A stretch of 64,000 bases of DNA, from positions 3,576,515 through 3,640,514 of the forward strand of contig CM020508.1 of assembly GCA_009823395.1 (NCBI GenBank). Reading direction: 5' to 3'. Below are positions 40,405 through 53,700 of this stretch, one piece after another; position 1 is the stretch's first letter; every line of letters begins with the position of its first letter. The notes beneath the pieces are model-generated. The model saw nothing but the letters and a program-made list of their open reading frames with translations. It made no database searches and was not told where the DNA came from. Made by a program: the position numbers and the translations under genes. Origin of the DNA: Thamnaconus septentrionalis. Taxonomy: Eukaryota > Chordata > Actinopteri > Tetraodontiformes > Monacanthidae.

Positions 40405-40457
40405 ATGCCAGCCAGATTACCTGCGTGTGTGGCTCTCCTGTCCGTCCTCTACACCTG
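40405..40457 (+). CDS. gabrg3: gabrg3 exon 1 (signal peptide)
   Basis: 53 coding nt from an ATG with A at -3, giving [17 protein letters not shown]. Donor gtgagt. No protein homology confirms the leader; it is placed by phase and by the strong donor. Confidence 0.8.
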
Positions 40458-41722
40458 GTGAGTGACGCACTCTGCTGCCAAATTGCTCCCCATGATTTGT
40501 AGCCGATCAACTTTGCGCGCATCCGCAACTTTAAAGGACCCGCTGCAGCTCTGGCTGCAGATGTGTTAACAGTTGCATGCGTGCATGCAGTCTGCATGTT
40601 CTTTGCTAAGGAAGAAAAAAAAAAAAAAAAGCAGACACAAGTCGCCTGTTTTGTTTTTTTGTTTTGTTTTTTTAAATGCATTATTATTTTTATTTAAACC
40701 TGTTCGTCCACCTGCGCAGCTCTCTAACAATGGAGTACGAGGAGGAATACGAGGACGTCACCGTCAACCAAATGTTGGCACCTAAATCACAGGACAGCGA
40801 CACCACGGAGATACTCAACAATCTGTTGAAAGAATATGACAAGAAGCTGCGGCCGGATATCGGAGGTAAGGCGGCCACTTCGCGTCTCCCTCCCCCCCTG
40901 CTGTGGGGAAAATTAACGGCAACTCTGAGACAATCAGCCCGGCCAGGTGATGTCACACTGGAGGCAGGCAGGGATGTCTGGTGGCTGTCACAATGCATTT
41001 CTCATGCATTTTAGTGCATGCAGCATTGTGCACCTGCATACATGTGCAGCAGGGGGAAGGAAGTGTTTACAGTAGGTCATATGTCACAGCTGCCCCATCT
41101 GACAGGTGAATGGTTGTGTCATCTGCATGCGTGCGTGTGTGCGTTTGTATCTGGTGCCACTTCTTGCACAACCTGCAAATGTCATTTCACAAAAGATGGA
41201 CTGATGTCCTGGCAAAAATCCACCAATTATTCCCTGTAGACAAGAACCACTTGCTTCTCAGGTCTGCGTTGGCCTGCTCTCTGTCTGCAGTTTAAATAAT
41301 TCATCACCAAACAGATTTTTTTGTGCGTCTCTTTCGTTCCAAGAGACAAGAGAGTATGGCGCAAAATATTCACAGGTTTTTCTTGCCTGTTGCATTTTTT
41401 TTTTGGAGACGACTTTTTGTTGCTCCTCCTGTGTTCACACTTATTTTCAGCTCTCCCAACGAGTGGTGGTCAAGGAAGCCGCCGGTCTTGGAAACAAAAA
41501 TGGCTTTAAAAGAATTATGTCTGTGATTTCCATCGCCCAGAGTGCTGAAGGTTGGCTGTTTTTCTTTGTGAATTTTTTATTTTTTTCCAAAAATGACTGA
41601 TGGCAACAAAGACATCAGCGACTTGCTGGAAGAAGACGTCCGGCTGACTCTTCAGATTCCAGAATCCTGATTTATTATCAAACTGTCAGACAACGCCTGT
41701 GGAGGACCACCCCCCCACCCCC

Positions 41723-41767
<45 letters not shown>

Positions 41768-41961
41768 CCCCAGCTCGTCCTCATTCTGGCATTTGTTTCG
41801 TTGTGATTCTCAGACATTGCGCTCGACAGTTTTGCTCAGCCGCTCCTGCGTTTATAATTAGTGCTCTTTGTGCATCAGACTGGTGCCTTTAAAGCTGTTG
41901 TTGTCAGACAAACAATGCCTCAGACATCGCCAGACGTTGTACAGAGTCTGGTGGTGGTGGC

Positions 41962-41995
<34 letters not shown>

Positions 41996-42783
41996 GGAGG
42001 AAGCCGTCTCCACGTTTCCCGAAGCGCCGGCGCATCTCTAATCTGCATGTGAATAAAAAGCTGAACAATCACAGCCATTTGCAGATGACTCGCGTCTCGT
42101 CTCTCAAGCCATCTCGAGTGTTTGTGCAGTTACCTCGCAGGCCAGAGGGGGGAGACAAAAGTTGAGCACCTCGTTTTTTGTTTTTTTTTTTTTTTTTTTT
42201 TGAAAGTGAGCATCGATTCCCGGCCCTTTTGGCGCTCATTCTTGATTCTTGGGGCTGTTTTTTTCATCCGTTTATTCAAGCATGAACTGCTCCCTGATGG
42301 ATTTTCCTGCCCCGACTCCGACCTGCTTACCTCTCTTACAACCTGGCCGCCAACACACAAGCACATTAAGCAGCGGTACAGTCAGATATTTCCCCCAGGA
42401 GCTGCAGACTAAAATGAGCTAAAAGCAGACTATATCAGGCTGTTTCATTTCCCACGTTGGATTTTTTTTATTTATTTATTTATTTATTTATTTATTTTCA
42501 AATCCAATTCTCTCTTCCACTGGAAGTTGCTCCTTTTCACTATCCCGCTTTTTTGCCGTCCCAGAGCTCTTATTTTCTTGCTGTGAAGATAGCGGTGGGA
42601 TCGGCGAGGAGCCCGTGGGCGAGGACACGCGAGAGCGTTCTTCACAGAAGCCTTTTTATTACTGCTAATGGATGTGGAAACTAAGCGGACTCATCAGTTG
42701 GGTCGTAACAACAACCGGAGTGGAACGTGAGGAGGAAAACGTGGGTACATCTTGTCGCTATTAAAGGTCCTAAACTCCACCCA

Positions 42784-42818
<35 letters not shown>

Positions 42819-45800
42819 CGACTCCGGTCAAGCAGCCATGTCATGATTAATAAATCAGAAGACAGGAGAATTAGCCTTATGTTTACATCCCCCTGCTAAA
42901 ATGTGTGTATTTAACTTCAAGCTAAAACTAAACAAATTTTTTAAATGGCCTTTGTACTCAGTCAGGCATGGCGAGGCATGTTATACAAATCTTCTGATCA
43001 TTATTTTCCCTCCCACACTCCAGTGAAGCAGCCTTGCAAGCTGAATTATCCAAAAAAACATCTGTAAATCTCAAAAAAAAAAAAAAAAACAGCATGTTTA
43101 GCTCCCTGTTTACAGCCTTCCTCTAAAATGCTGGATTTTAGCCTACTGCTAAAACACCTTGTTGGTGCTTCCAAATGTTTGGGAGGAGACAAAATCAAAG
43201 GCCGGTCTCAGAGTTCGGGGCCAAGACTTGGCTGGAGGTGGTGTCACTAACCCCGGACGGGGCCCTCTGTGACATCACAAAGAGCAGAAGATCCAGGACT
43301 CAAAATCCATCCTCAGGAGAATGATGGATTTTCCTCATTTCTGGAGCGTTCACTGACAGGATAGAGATGTAGATTATTGTTAGAAAACGACAGTGAAGAG
43401 AATTTGCAGAGGCGCAGTACTCGGTTTTGACAGGTGTGCGGAATTGATTTCTCTTTTTTGAGGCATCGCAAGTTAATCACTCGCCTTCCTGACTTTCGAC
43501 AATTTTCTCTCACTTGTGGTGGTGGTCAGGGAAAATCAGCAACAATTTTTCTTCACTTGACTCTTATAATGTTGGTATCATGAAAGTTATGTGTTTTCCA
43601 GTTTATCGCCCGGCAAATATGCAGTAAATCACACAAATAGCCTCAGAGCCAACCCACTGGTTCCTCGGCGTCCTCGGGGTCCTCGCCTCGCTCGGCAATT
43701 AATTCAGCAATTAGAGCAACTTTTCAAGGCTCTACAAATATGCCGGCGCATTGAGCGGCCAGCCATTGATTTACAGCAGGCACTTAAAAGTGATTTGTCC
43801 ATGTTTATTGTGAGGAAACGGGCTTTGGATAAAGTCTGTCATATGACCTGGTAATTGTAGACGTAGCGCTGCACTCGCTGCACTGCTTCATCTTCTGCAG
43901 AGTTTCTTCCCTGTTAAAGGCCTCTGGGCACCTGTGGCTCCCATAAGGGAGCTGTTTTGTTTTTTTTTTTTGTGCTTCATGGCAGCATTAAAATCTTTTT
44001 GGTGATATATTGAAGGCGTTTTTACATGAACCATATTTACAGTGCAATCCAAATTTGTGTGAGGCTTCTGGAATTTCACCAAACAGCATACAAACTTGCT
44101 GCAACTAAACAACACAAATTGTTCAAATTGATGCAGAACAAAAATGGAGAAATTATGCTTTGCATATATTCAAGTCTAAAACTTTCTAAGTCCTAAAACT
44201 TGTTTGATGTGTAAATGAAGGAACTCCAAGGGGCAGAGTGCTGGTCTCCTGGTTATGATAATTGACAAAAATTTTATGAACACAAAAAAGCCGTAACAAA
44301 AAAAAAAAAAAAAAAAAAAAAATCTTTCACCTGAATTGCTGAAATGCAGCCAAACTTGTTTTTTCGTTGCTTGCGGCTCTGCCTGCCTGGTGTCTCGGCT
44401 GCTCCTTGGTGGCAGTCGGTCAAAGTGACAGACAGGAGAATGAAGAGCGCCTGCTCCCTCTCCTGGCACACCATAAAGCTTTTGGTTCAGTTTGTTTGTA
44501 TGCAGGTAGAGTTGCTGCCCCCCAGCTGCACGCCTCTCCCCAACCCTCCAACAGACTGCAGAAAACGCTGAATGTTTTCAACATTTCGAGCGAGATCTTT
44601 TCTTTTCAGAAGCTGCATTTCCATTACCCCTAGAATTGCGTGAAACCTAAATATCGCAATAAAAAAACTGGTTATGGAAACACCTAAACTTTGAAAAAGC
44701 TCTCAAATATCGCTATTGAAACAGTTTTTGTGCATTTACGCGTCACCGGACAACACATTCTCACTCCGTAGACAGCACTGTGTCGTCTACGGAGTGAGAA
44801 TGTGTTGCACCGGACGTGACGTACGAGTTCACGTGACCAGTTTATTTCAAGTAAAAAAAAACGTGTTATGTTGGGACAGAGGAGGAGACGGAATATTTTT
44901 GCAAGTAATCAAAGAGAAAAATATAACAATGACTCTTGACAGCAAACAACATCGAAATGCAGATTTATACAAGGAATTAGAAAGGGAAATGAGGGAGAAA
45001 GGCTTTGAAAAGCCGTTGACTCGCCGGATGGGATTTTACGAGAATTACGCCTTGTGCACTTCACACCTTTCAAAGGAAACACCTGCAAATCGCAATTGCA
45101 CTTTGTCAAAATATTAGTAGTTGCAAAAAATTTCATGGAAACGCAACTATTGAGGGGCTGAATTTAATGAAAAGAATAACCAAATGGTAACCAAAAAAGG
45201 AAAATTGCCTGTCTCACCTTAAGGAACAAACAAACATCACTTGCAAAACATGGACACACATCTTCCTTAGACTTAGATTGAGCATTTTGAGCGCTGCAGA
45301 TTCACTATCATGTTTGACCAACCTTTAAGGTCTCCTCCTGGATTTTTCATTGTCCAATCCACTGGGTGGCGCTGTCACAAAAACCACAGTCCTGCGTCTT
45401 GTGCAATGAAACGGCTGCCTTCCAAAGTCTGCCGAGAGAAAACTCAAATGAAAACATGCGGGTGTGTGAGCATGGATGTACAAGAGCATGATGGCGGACT
45501 TACAGTATAGCAGCTGACCCCAATGTTTTCAAAAAAAAATCTATTTGGCTGCAGTACCAGCATTTTTATAGCAAAGCGCAATACAAAAATAAATGCTTTG
45601 AAATGTAGTTCATAACAAATCTTTCCATTGTATTTTTTAGTCATGGACTTTTAATCTTTGTGAAAATGTAAAAAGACCAGAAAATCCCCTGAAAAGACTT
45701 TATTCTGGACAGTCATCGGCCAAAGCGTGCAGTTGCCATGTCTCGGCCCGTTCTGATTGGCCAGTGCAATCGGACAAATGGTGGGAGTTAACAGTTCTTA

Positions 45801-48800
45801 CAATACACCCATGTGTGAGCAACAAACACAGTGACCTTTTCGCGACACAGACTAGCTTCATTCTCCTCCCTCTCTTTTTTCTCCTCCTTCCTCTCTGCTT
45901 CTTCCTCCCGCCTCTCCTCCTCCCTCCTCTGTGGCCAATTCCAAAGAAATAACCATAATTACAAAAAAAGATGTCAGCAACGAAGTTTGCAATCCCTCCC
46001 TGCACAGCAAAACAGAGATAAGTGAATTACAGCGTCATTTGTTGTGACGCCGGCCCTCTGATGGCAGATGGTGCATTAAAGTGGTTTGACCTTGTCCTCT
46101 TCAGCATTAATGAACGTGACTGTTTAAAAGCCCATAATGGCCTGCAGTTTAAAAATAAAACAACAGCAGTGCGCCGGCCTTTTCACCGCCCGAATGTTAA
46201 ACCACACCTGCAGTGACAAAATGCAAGAGAGACGAAATAAACCCGGTCGGTCAAAGCTCCTCATGGATTCCAAATGGAAGAGTAAACAAAATCTTTATTT
46301 ATTTTTCTTCATCTCACAGAAAAACAGTACGTCTCTTATTTTGGAGGTGGAAGATGCAGCCGCTCACCTACTGACCCTCATCAAAATGCATAGTTCCATA
46401 TTTCCTTTGTGCACGAGAAACCATGAAGGAATTTTTGTGATCCAATTATTTAATATTATTTTAAACAGGACAAGTCAATAGAGCAAAAAAAAAAAAAAAG
46501 GTACAAAAAATACAAATGAAAAAGCAACAACAGTAATATAAAAATAAAATAAAATAAGGGACACGTAAACAATACTATAACACAATATAGAGAGTAAACA
46601 ATTGAGCAACTTGAGTTTTAGCCAAATAAAAAATGTTTTAGCACCTAGAAACCAGGTCCAGGAACCATTTAAAGCCTCGTCGACGGTGCGGATTAATGCA
46701 CAAACCTCCTGACCCTAATGCCCTGACAACCCAACCGCAGCGGGGCCCCTGGATTGGTTGAACTATTTCAAATTATGCAAATTTACTCAGAGAATAGTAT
46801 ATTAACATCCTATTGTACCATCACCAATCATTTAAAAAATACTGAGCACCTGTTCAGGCAGAAGATTAAATAAGTAAATTAATAAATAAATTGATTTTGG
46901 CCAAACCAAGCCACTCACCAGACATCCTCCTGAGGCCAGATTGTTTATGGCAACTGCACAGTGACTGAAGTAACAGAGAGACCAGGAAGTACCGAAAAAG
47001 AATTCAGAACTTTTCTGAAGCTTTACAGTTTCAATCAAAGGCGCATGTAAGTGTGAATGCAGCACTCTGGACTAATGGTTCCTCTCACGGCTGGGTACAA
47101 TAATGATTGAAATGAATGGCTTGGTTTGAAAATGACTTAGACCAGAGGTGGATGTGGATGCGTAGTAGGAGCATGAGTAAGTGGAGGTCAACAGGAAGTC
47201 AACACATGGAACGACGCTAAAGATTTTTAACGGATCTCGGTGGGGGGAAACAACGCACCGTGTTTATCCTCAGTGTTTTCTTCCCTTACTGCTCGTTTAA
47301 CACCTACTATTCCCCCAGAGAAGAGAGTCAAGGGTGGCGATGCATCCCAGTGATTGGCTGCAGTCACGGCTAACCCGCGGCTCCCTCCATCGTTCTGACA
47401 AAACGGCCGATCGTTTCAAGTGTTCCCATATCGACGAGCGGGGGCTTTTAACTTGACTGGTGGATCTCGCTGCCGCTGATTAAAACCAGCGTGAGGATGA
47501 ATGGTGTCGACGAAAAAAAAGACGCAAAGACTTTAAAGATTGAAGCCTTGAACTGGCCACCCGTTATTTCAGTGGCGCCGAAGTTCAGCGAGTCCACCAG
47601 TGGCTCTCTAATGGACTTTGATTAACAGTGCAGGTTATTTGTCTCCATTGTGCGTCATACCAATCACGGCGGTTAAAAGCTGAAATCTATTACGGGGAGA
47701 AGAAAATAATGGAATGGGAAAAAAAAAAAAAAAAAATACTTTTGAAGCTTCTACGGCAGGGAATCGAGGCTTTTGTTCAAACCGTCACCCCGGGAACTGA
47801 GGGAGGAGGTGACAAAGGATTCTGTCGGGAGGCGTCAGACTGAGTTTAACACATGACAGTGAGTGATCGATTTGCCTTAAAACCTCAGTTGTCAGAAAGC
47901 GGTCGGAGTAGCACGTCTTACTGCTGCAGAGACGGGAAAATAGATCAGCTCCATGAGCGCCATGCAATCAAACCATCGGATGGCATTGTGCTTGCTGTTG
48001 CGTGCACTGCAAGGAGAGCCCCCTGCTGGGCCCTGTAGGCACTTGACACTAACGTTCCTTGGCGGAGCATGTCTGTGATGCAACAGGATTTTACCCCGCC
48101 CACCAGCTTGTCAAATCATTTCTGCGAGACTGTGTACGCCTCACTGATAACGTGAAGCCACACCCCTTCAAGCTTCTGATTTTCAAAATAAAAGCTTTTT
48201 GAACCTGGTCCTGTTGCAGTTAAAGGGACATTGAGCGTTTGGTGTGCACAGCATGCTTTTAGAAAATACAAAAGACAAACAAAGAAGCACACCTTATCCT
48301 ATTTTAAAAGAACAACTACTCTACAACCATCAGGGTTGCCACAGTCCCGAGCAGATATTTGTGCAAAAATGTACGCCCTTTATCCGGACATGGTTTGAGC
48401 AATTTTCCTGAGCGTCAAGTGAAGAGCTGATCTTCCAAAAGGAGCTCTGGTGTCTCTCGCTGCTTTCCGGGTGACAGATGATCGCCGCGACACACTTAGC
48501 CAGGGGGAGCTAATCTGTTCTGCTTTCTGAATATTTCAGAGCCTTTTGGCACCTCGGCATGTAATGAGGCCGGACGGTGCAGGAGGGAAGTTGAGTCCTT
48601 GGCACCATAAGTCTTCGTGGCAAGGCCTCAGAATGTGACGGCGTCAAGCCATAGCAGGACGAGACTTTCCCACATCGCACTTATGTCATCGGGAGTTCCT
48701 GCGAATGAGAGTTAACCACGAAAAAAATGTCCAAATGCATTCGTCCATTCACCAAAAGCACAAAACTTCTTCTAAGTGTTTCACTGACTCCTACCATTTC

Positions 48801-50707
48801 GCCCACCACAGTTTAACCCTCAAAGATGCGAGTCAATCCCGTTTGATTCATCCGCCCACATAAACATATAAGGCGGCGGGCGGTGTCCTCCTCCAGCAGG
48901 AATTAATGAAAATCAAAGATGGATCGTCACCCTGCCAGGAGGAGGCACTCGGGGGGGATTTGGCGGGGAAGATGAAACCCACTCAGGGAAACATTGGGGC
49001 TCACAGAGGTCAGAAGAATTGATTGGTTTGACGCTTTCACATTAGCCGAGGTCTAATCAGCTCGTTAAAAACTACTCCACTGAGTTAGCAGGGCCAGATA
49101 TCCTTTGTGAAGGGCAGAGTCAAGATGTGCTAATCAAGGAAGGCCATTATTTCTCATCAAAGATAAATAATAAAAGCACCTTGCACTTTTGCTCCCTTCT
49201 TGTCTTTTCAGGAGCAATTTTCTTTAAAATTTCCTGTTTACTTTTTTTCTCTTTTATCTCTTGATTGTATGTCTGGATCTTTATATTTATTATGCGCCCT
49301 GAAAATAAAATAAAATAAAAATCCACCAATTTTTGTTTTGTAATCATCACTGTCTAGACAAACAACAAATACAATGTGAATTGTCCTTGTTGTTCAGTGA
49401 CAGTGACTCGTTAAATAACTCAAAACTAAATGATCTTTAAAATTAATGTTTACTCTTCAGAAGTTAAACCAACATTTTACATTACTTTTTAAAACCTGCA
49501 TTCTATCATTTGGTCAGCAGAGACCACCAAAAATGGTTGCAAAAGGACTAAAATTACGTGTCAAAAATGCAAATACAAATGCGAGACCTAATTTCATACA
49601 AATTCGTTACAAACTGTTTTTTTCTTTTGTTGGACTAAATTGCAAATTAAAAAAAAAATGGAGGAAAGGCCATGATGTCATTTTTGTCCATTTGGTCTCA
49701 TTCTGAATAAAATGGCCAGTGGGCTGGCTCACGGTCCAATCATTGCTCACCTCCGAAAGCGGCCACACATACAAAAATGGAATCTTCCAGTTAAAAAAAG
49801 AAAAGAAAAGGAAGACTGAAAAATCAAGATGGCATTGACCATGAAACCAATCTATCTAGGCTTCAGAACGGGTCAATCGCAAAACTAATGGGTGATGTCA
49901 CGCTGCGTCTACCCATCTGTATGTATGAAGTCAATGGTGGCTGGCTAAAAAAGCCAAAAATATTGCTTTTGCTGGCCGGCATCATGGCTGATGCTCATCC
50001 TCTCATCAGGGCAGAGATTAGCGGCCACTCCAAACACTCATTGACATCACAGAGGCTGATTATTGGCCCCTCGGTGAGTCGTCAGCCTCTGCTATTTTCT
50101 CTTGTTCTTCAGAAACAACATCCCGTCCTCAGCGTCTGAGAAGAGTGGAAATGAGCCACTCACACAACCGCTTATTAATCTCTAGTTGATATTATCCGCC
50201 GCCCCGAACATAATGAGCTGTGTCCGTTTTACTAAATGACTAGTTGCAGACAAACTGCTGGTTACTTGGCACCGTCGACAGGTGCACGATTATAGCCTGC
50301 AATGCAATTACAGCACAATGAAGATACTAATTCAGTGACCCTTTCATCTTTTTTTTCCATCCAAAAGCAGCAGTTTTTTTTCTAAAACTGTGTAATTATC
50401 AAATGAGTTCCTCCTTCCTTCTTTCCCCTTCTTTTGTTTGTGTAGCTATTCATTTTTTTCAGTCTGTTTCTACCCAAAACTAAAATGGGTCCCACTGCAT
50501 TTTCAGTTAATGGCACTTTAGGTGTTAGCGTTCAGCGTTTAGCTTGCGTCGTAGCCAAGTCTGTCTCGTTTACCGACGTAAAAGCCGTTTGTTTCAAATA
50601 CCGACAAGCTGAAAAACAGTTGTGGCCGAAGCTTTTTTTTAAAAAGACAAGATGACAAGATTTCATACTTTTTTTTTACATAGTCATCGTCATCATCGTC
50701 ATCATCG

Positions 50708-50743
<36 letters not shown>

Positions 50744-53700
50744 CACCGGCTCAAGCCGTAAATGGATATTCTCCACAGGTGTCTGTTCTTTCCACGGTCA
50801 CCTGACGTCCATTCAAGTCTCCACACAGCTGGGTGGCGCTCCGAGGTAATAATAGGGGCAGCCAATTACAGCCGCACTGTTGCCGAGGCAGAAAAGCAGC
50901 ACTCCTTCTCTTATGAGCGAAGTTGGCGGGAGGCACAATTTGGGAACCTGCACAAAAGAGGAGAACAACAGCGCCTAATTACTGTAAAATAATACAGACG
51001 CAGTTCAGTAAGAAGCCAGTCAGAACGCCGAGCTGCGGAAAACGTTTCTCTCCCCCTAAAAACGTGACGGCGAATCGTTTCACTGCACTTTTGCGGCCAC
51101 TCTTGTCAAACTGTTGCTGACGTGGTTTGTTCCGCTGGGCGCATGAGCTCTGGACCAGTGCTGCAATGGAATCTAATCGATGCAACGTGCATCCATCCAT
51201 CCACCCATGACCGCCGTCCTCATCCTTATTCCTCACTAGACGTCACTTCCTGCTGAAAATGCACTATCCACGGGGAAGTGTCACATGCAAGCCTGATTGA
51301 TAGGAAACGGGGTGACTCATGCAAGTCCATGAAAAAAAAGAAAAACTACCTGAATTGCACAGAAGACTCCAGGGCATCTTAAGTTCAGTGCTTGCGAGTC
51401 CCTTGATCTGATTTTTGTCTTGAGATGGAGCGTTGCCATGTGTGGGCAGGAGACACAGAGGTGAAGGACGTGTGAGGGCAGAGAAGTCCGTTTCTCTCTC
51501 TCGCGCGCGCTCTTTGTGTGGCGGCTATAGGGGTCAAACTACTTCCTGTTATGGGAGCAGACATTATTTGCTTTGGCAACAATGGGCTCATCACAGTCTG
51601 CCAGCGGAGGCAGTGTCGGGTGCTCGTTATGCCGTGTTTTGCAGGAAACAGTTTTTCCTTTCCCTGCCTCCTCCCTACATCGTCTTGCCTCCTCATCTTC
51701 TTCATCTTCCTCCTTCCTCCTCTTCTTTTTCTCCCTCCTGCTCCCCCTCGTCCTCCCTATGAAGGCATGACGGTGTCAGATCTTAATTCCAGAGGTTAAT
51801 ACAGAGGAATTGCGGGCTGTTCACCAGGTGTTGCTCCGTTCATGAATAGCGCTCCTGAGTGACGGCGCCACAGCAGGGTGCCTGCCTGCCTGCCTGCCGG
51901 CAGTGAAGTGCTTCTGGTGGGTAAAAGTAAAAAGACCCCCCTCCTGTCCCGCCCCCTCCTCGCCATTAACTTAATTGGCTGAGACGCCAGGAGGGCGCCG
52001 CACGCAGGTAGGGCAAAAATGACGAGAAGGCCACGCGGCGTGTCACAGCCCTCAGCCAGTCGAAGGGTTCAGAGGTTCCAGCTTCAACTAGTGGTGGAAT
52101 CCTCCAGCACGGCAAAGCTGGAAGGAATTTAGGAATTCACTTCTCTCACACTTAAAAATGAGCCAATGAGGACGGTCAATGATATTGAGAAGAGCAGTGG
52201 CTTCGGCGCTCTGTGGCGTCAGACAGCAAACATGGTGTGAGGTCTTTCACATCTCCGCAAGAATGGAAGACAACTGGATGGTCATGTCTTTGCCGAAATG
52301 TCGGCCTCAGTCGAAGCGAACCTATCAGATCATCTCACAATTTGAGCAGGGCACTGACAGATTAAGATATTCAGAGCAGGCCGATTAGATTTCTTGTAAG
52401 TGGGTAAGAGACAAGAGGAGGCCACCTATTGGTCAATCCTGCGAGCCTCCATACACGTTTAACTGGACTGTGTCCAAAGCATCACCTCAATTTTTATTAT
52501 ATCTGAAATATTTGACATTAGAACATTACAGTGTCTAACAATCACTTCATTTTATTCCATCATTATCAGAACATATTTTGTGGGGCCTTTGTAAATCTCA
52601 TGCATGAAGGTCAAAACAACGCTCATGTCCTTTTGTGTCGACACCTGCTGGTTCAGTGTATTGAATGCCTGCTGCTGCTGCTGCTGCTGCTGCCACTCTC
52701 CAGGTGTTTGGCCGTCCAAGTTCCAATCATTTCCAACCTGTGGAACTGTTTCTCAGCCCCGTGGTTGAGTTGGGAACACCGGCGCTGTTCAATCAGGGAC
52801 AGAAGTGCTACTGGTTTCGTGGCTTAATTGTCTTCATCTGGCGCTACAGATGTAATTTGCTCCATGATTAGCTGCCGTAGTGAAACCAACCCAGCAGGAG
52901 ATTGATTGAGAACCCCGGGAGCGGGAGGACATTTTTCATCCTCTTCTGGGAGTTATTGGTATTTTCTCCTTCAGTTTCTTGATCTTTTTTCTTCTGGTGA
53001 AACTTACTTTCGGCGACACGATGGCGCAGTGGTTAGCGCTGCCGCCTCACAGCAAGAAGGTCGTGGGTTCGATTCCGGGGCCCGGCCTGGGACCTTTCTG
53101 TGTGGAGTTTGCATGTTCCCCTGTGTCTGCGTGGGTTCTCTCCGGGTTCTCCGGCTTCCTCCCACACTCCAAAAACATTGTGACAGTGGCCTCACTATGC
53201 CTCCAATTGATCATGCGCGCTGGCTACTTGGCCAAAGGGATATCCCTCACACATGCATGTGAGGTCAATTGAACATCCTAAATTGTCAGTAGGTGTGCAT
53301 GTGAGTGTGAATGGTTGTTTGTTTCTATGTGTCTCTGCGATGAACTGGCGACTTGTCCAGGGTGTCACCCTGCCTTCGCCCTCAGACAGCTGGGATAGGC
53401 TCCAGCAGACCCCCGTGACCCTGATCTCAGGAAGAAGCAGGTATAGAAAATGAACGAAACTTTCTTTCTCCAATGCAGCTTCTTGCAACCCCACAAACCT
53501 CCCAACAAGATTGCGTGTCGTAAATTGCACACTTCACACCCTCAACATAATAGCAGGAGTTAGTAGCTAGCCAGTTTGGTATGGATGTGAGAATTCTTAT
53601 CTCTGCTGTCTTTACCGCCTCTTTGCAACTCAACAAAAAACAAAAATAAAAATGTTGCTACTTTTGGTGCACTGCCTGGAAACATAAAAACTCAGATTAA

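Noticed and set aside
39899..40681. 260-codon minus-strand open frame, the longest in the window
   Set aside because: It runs antisense to the G+C-rich gabrg3 leader and exon 1, contains low-complexity Glu/Arg stretches and shows no domain or leader.
49446..49706. 86-codon plus-strand frame
   Set aside because: A+T-rich composition, no family resemblance, no splice support.
50652..50849. Open frames with poly-His or poly-Asp
   Set aside because: Translation of an intronic ATC microsatellite.
53030..53110. tRNA-like sequence with A and B boxes
   Set aside because: It is continuous with a SINE body, has a tail and target duplications, and is not a free-standing tRNA gene.
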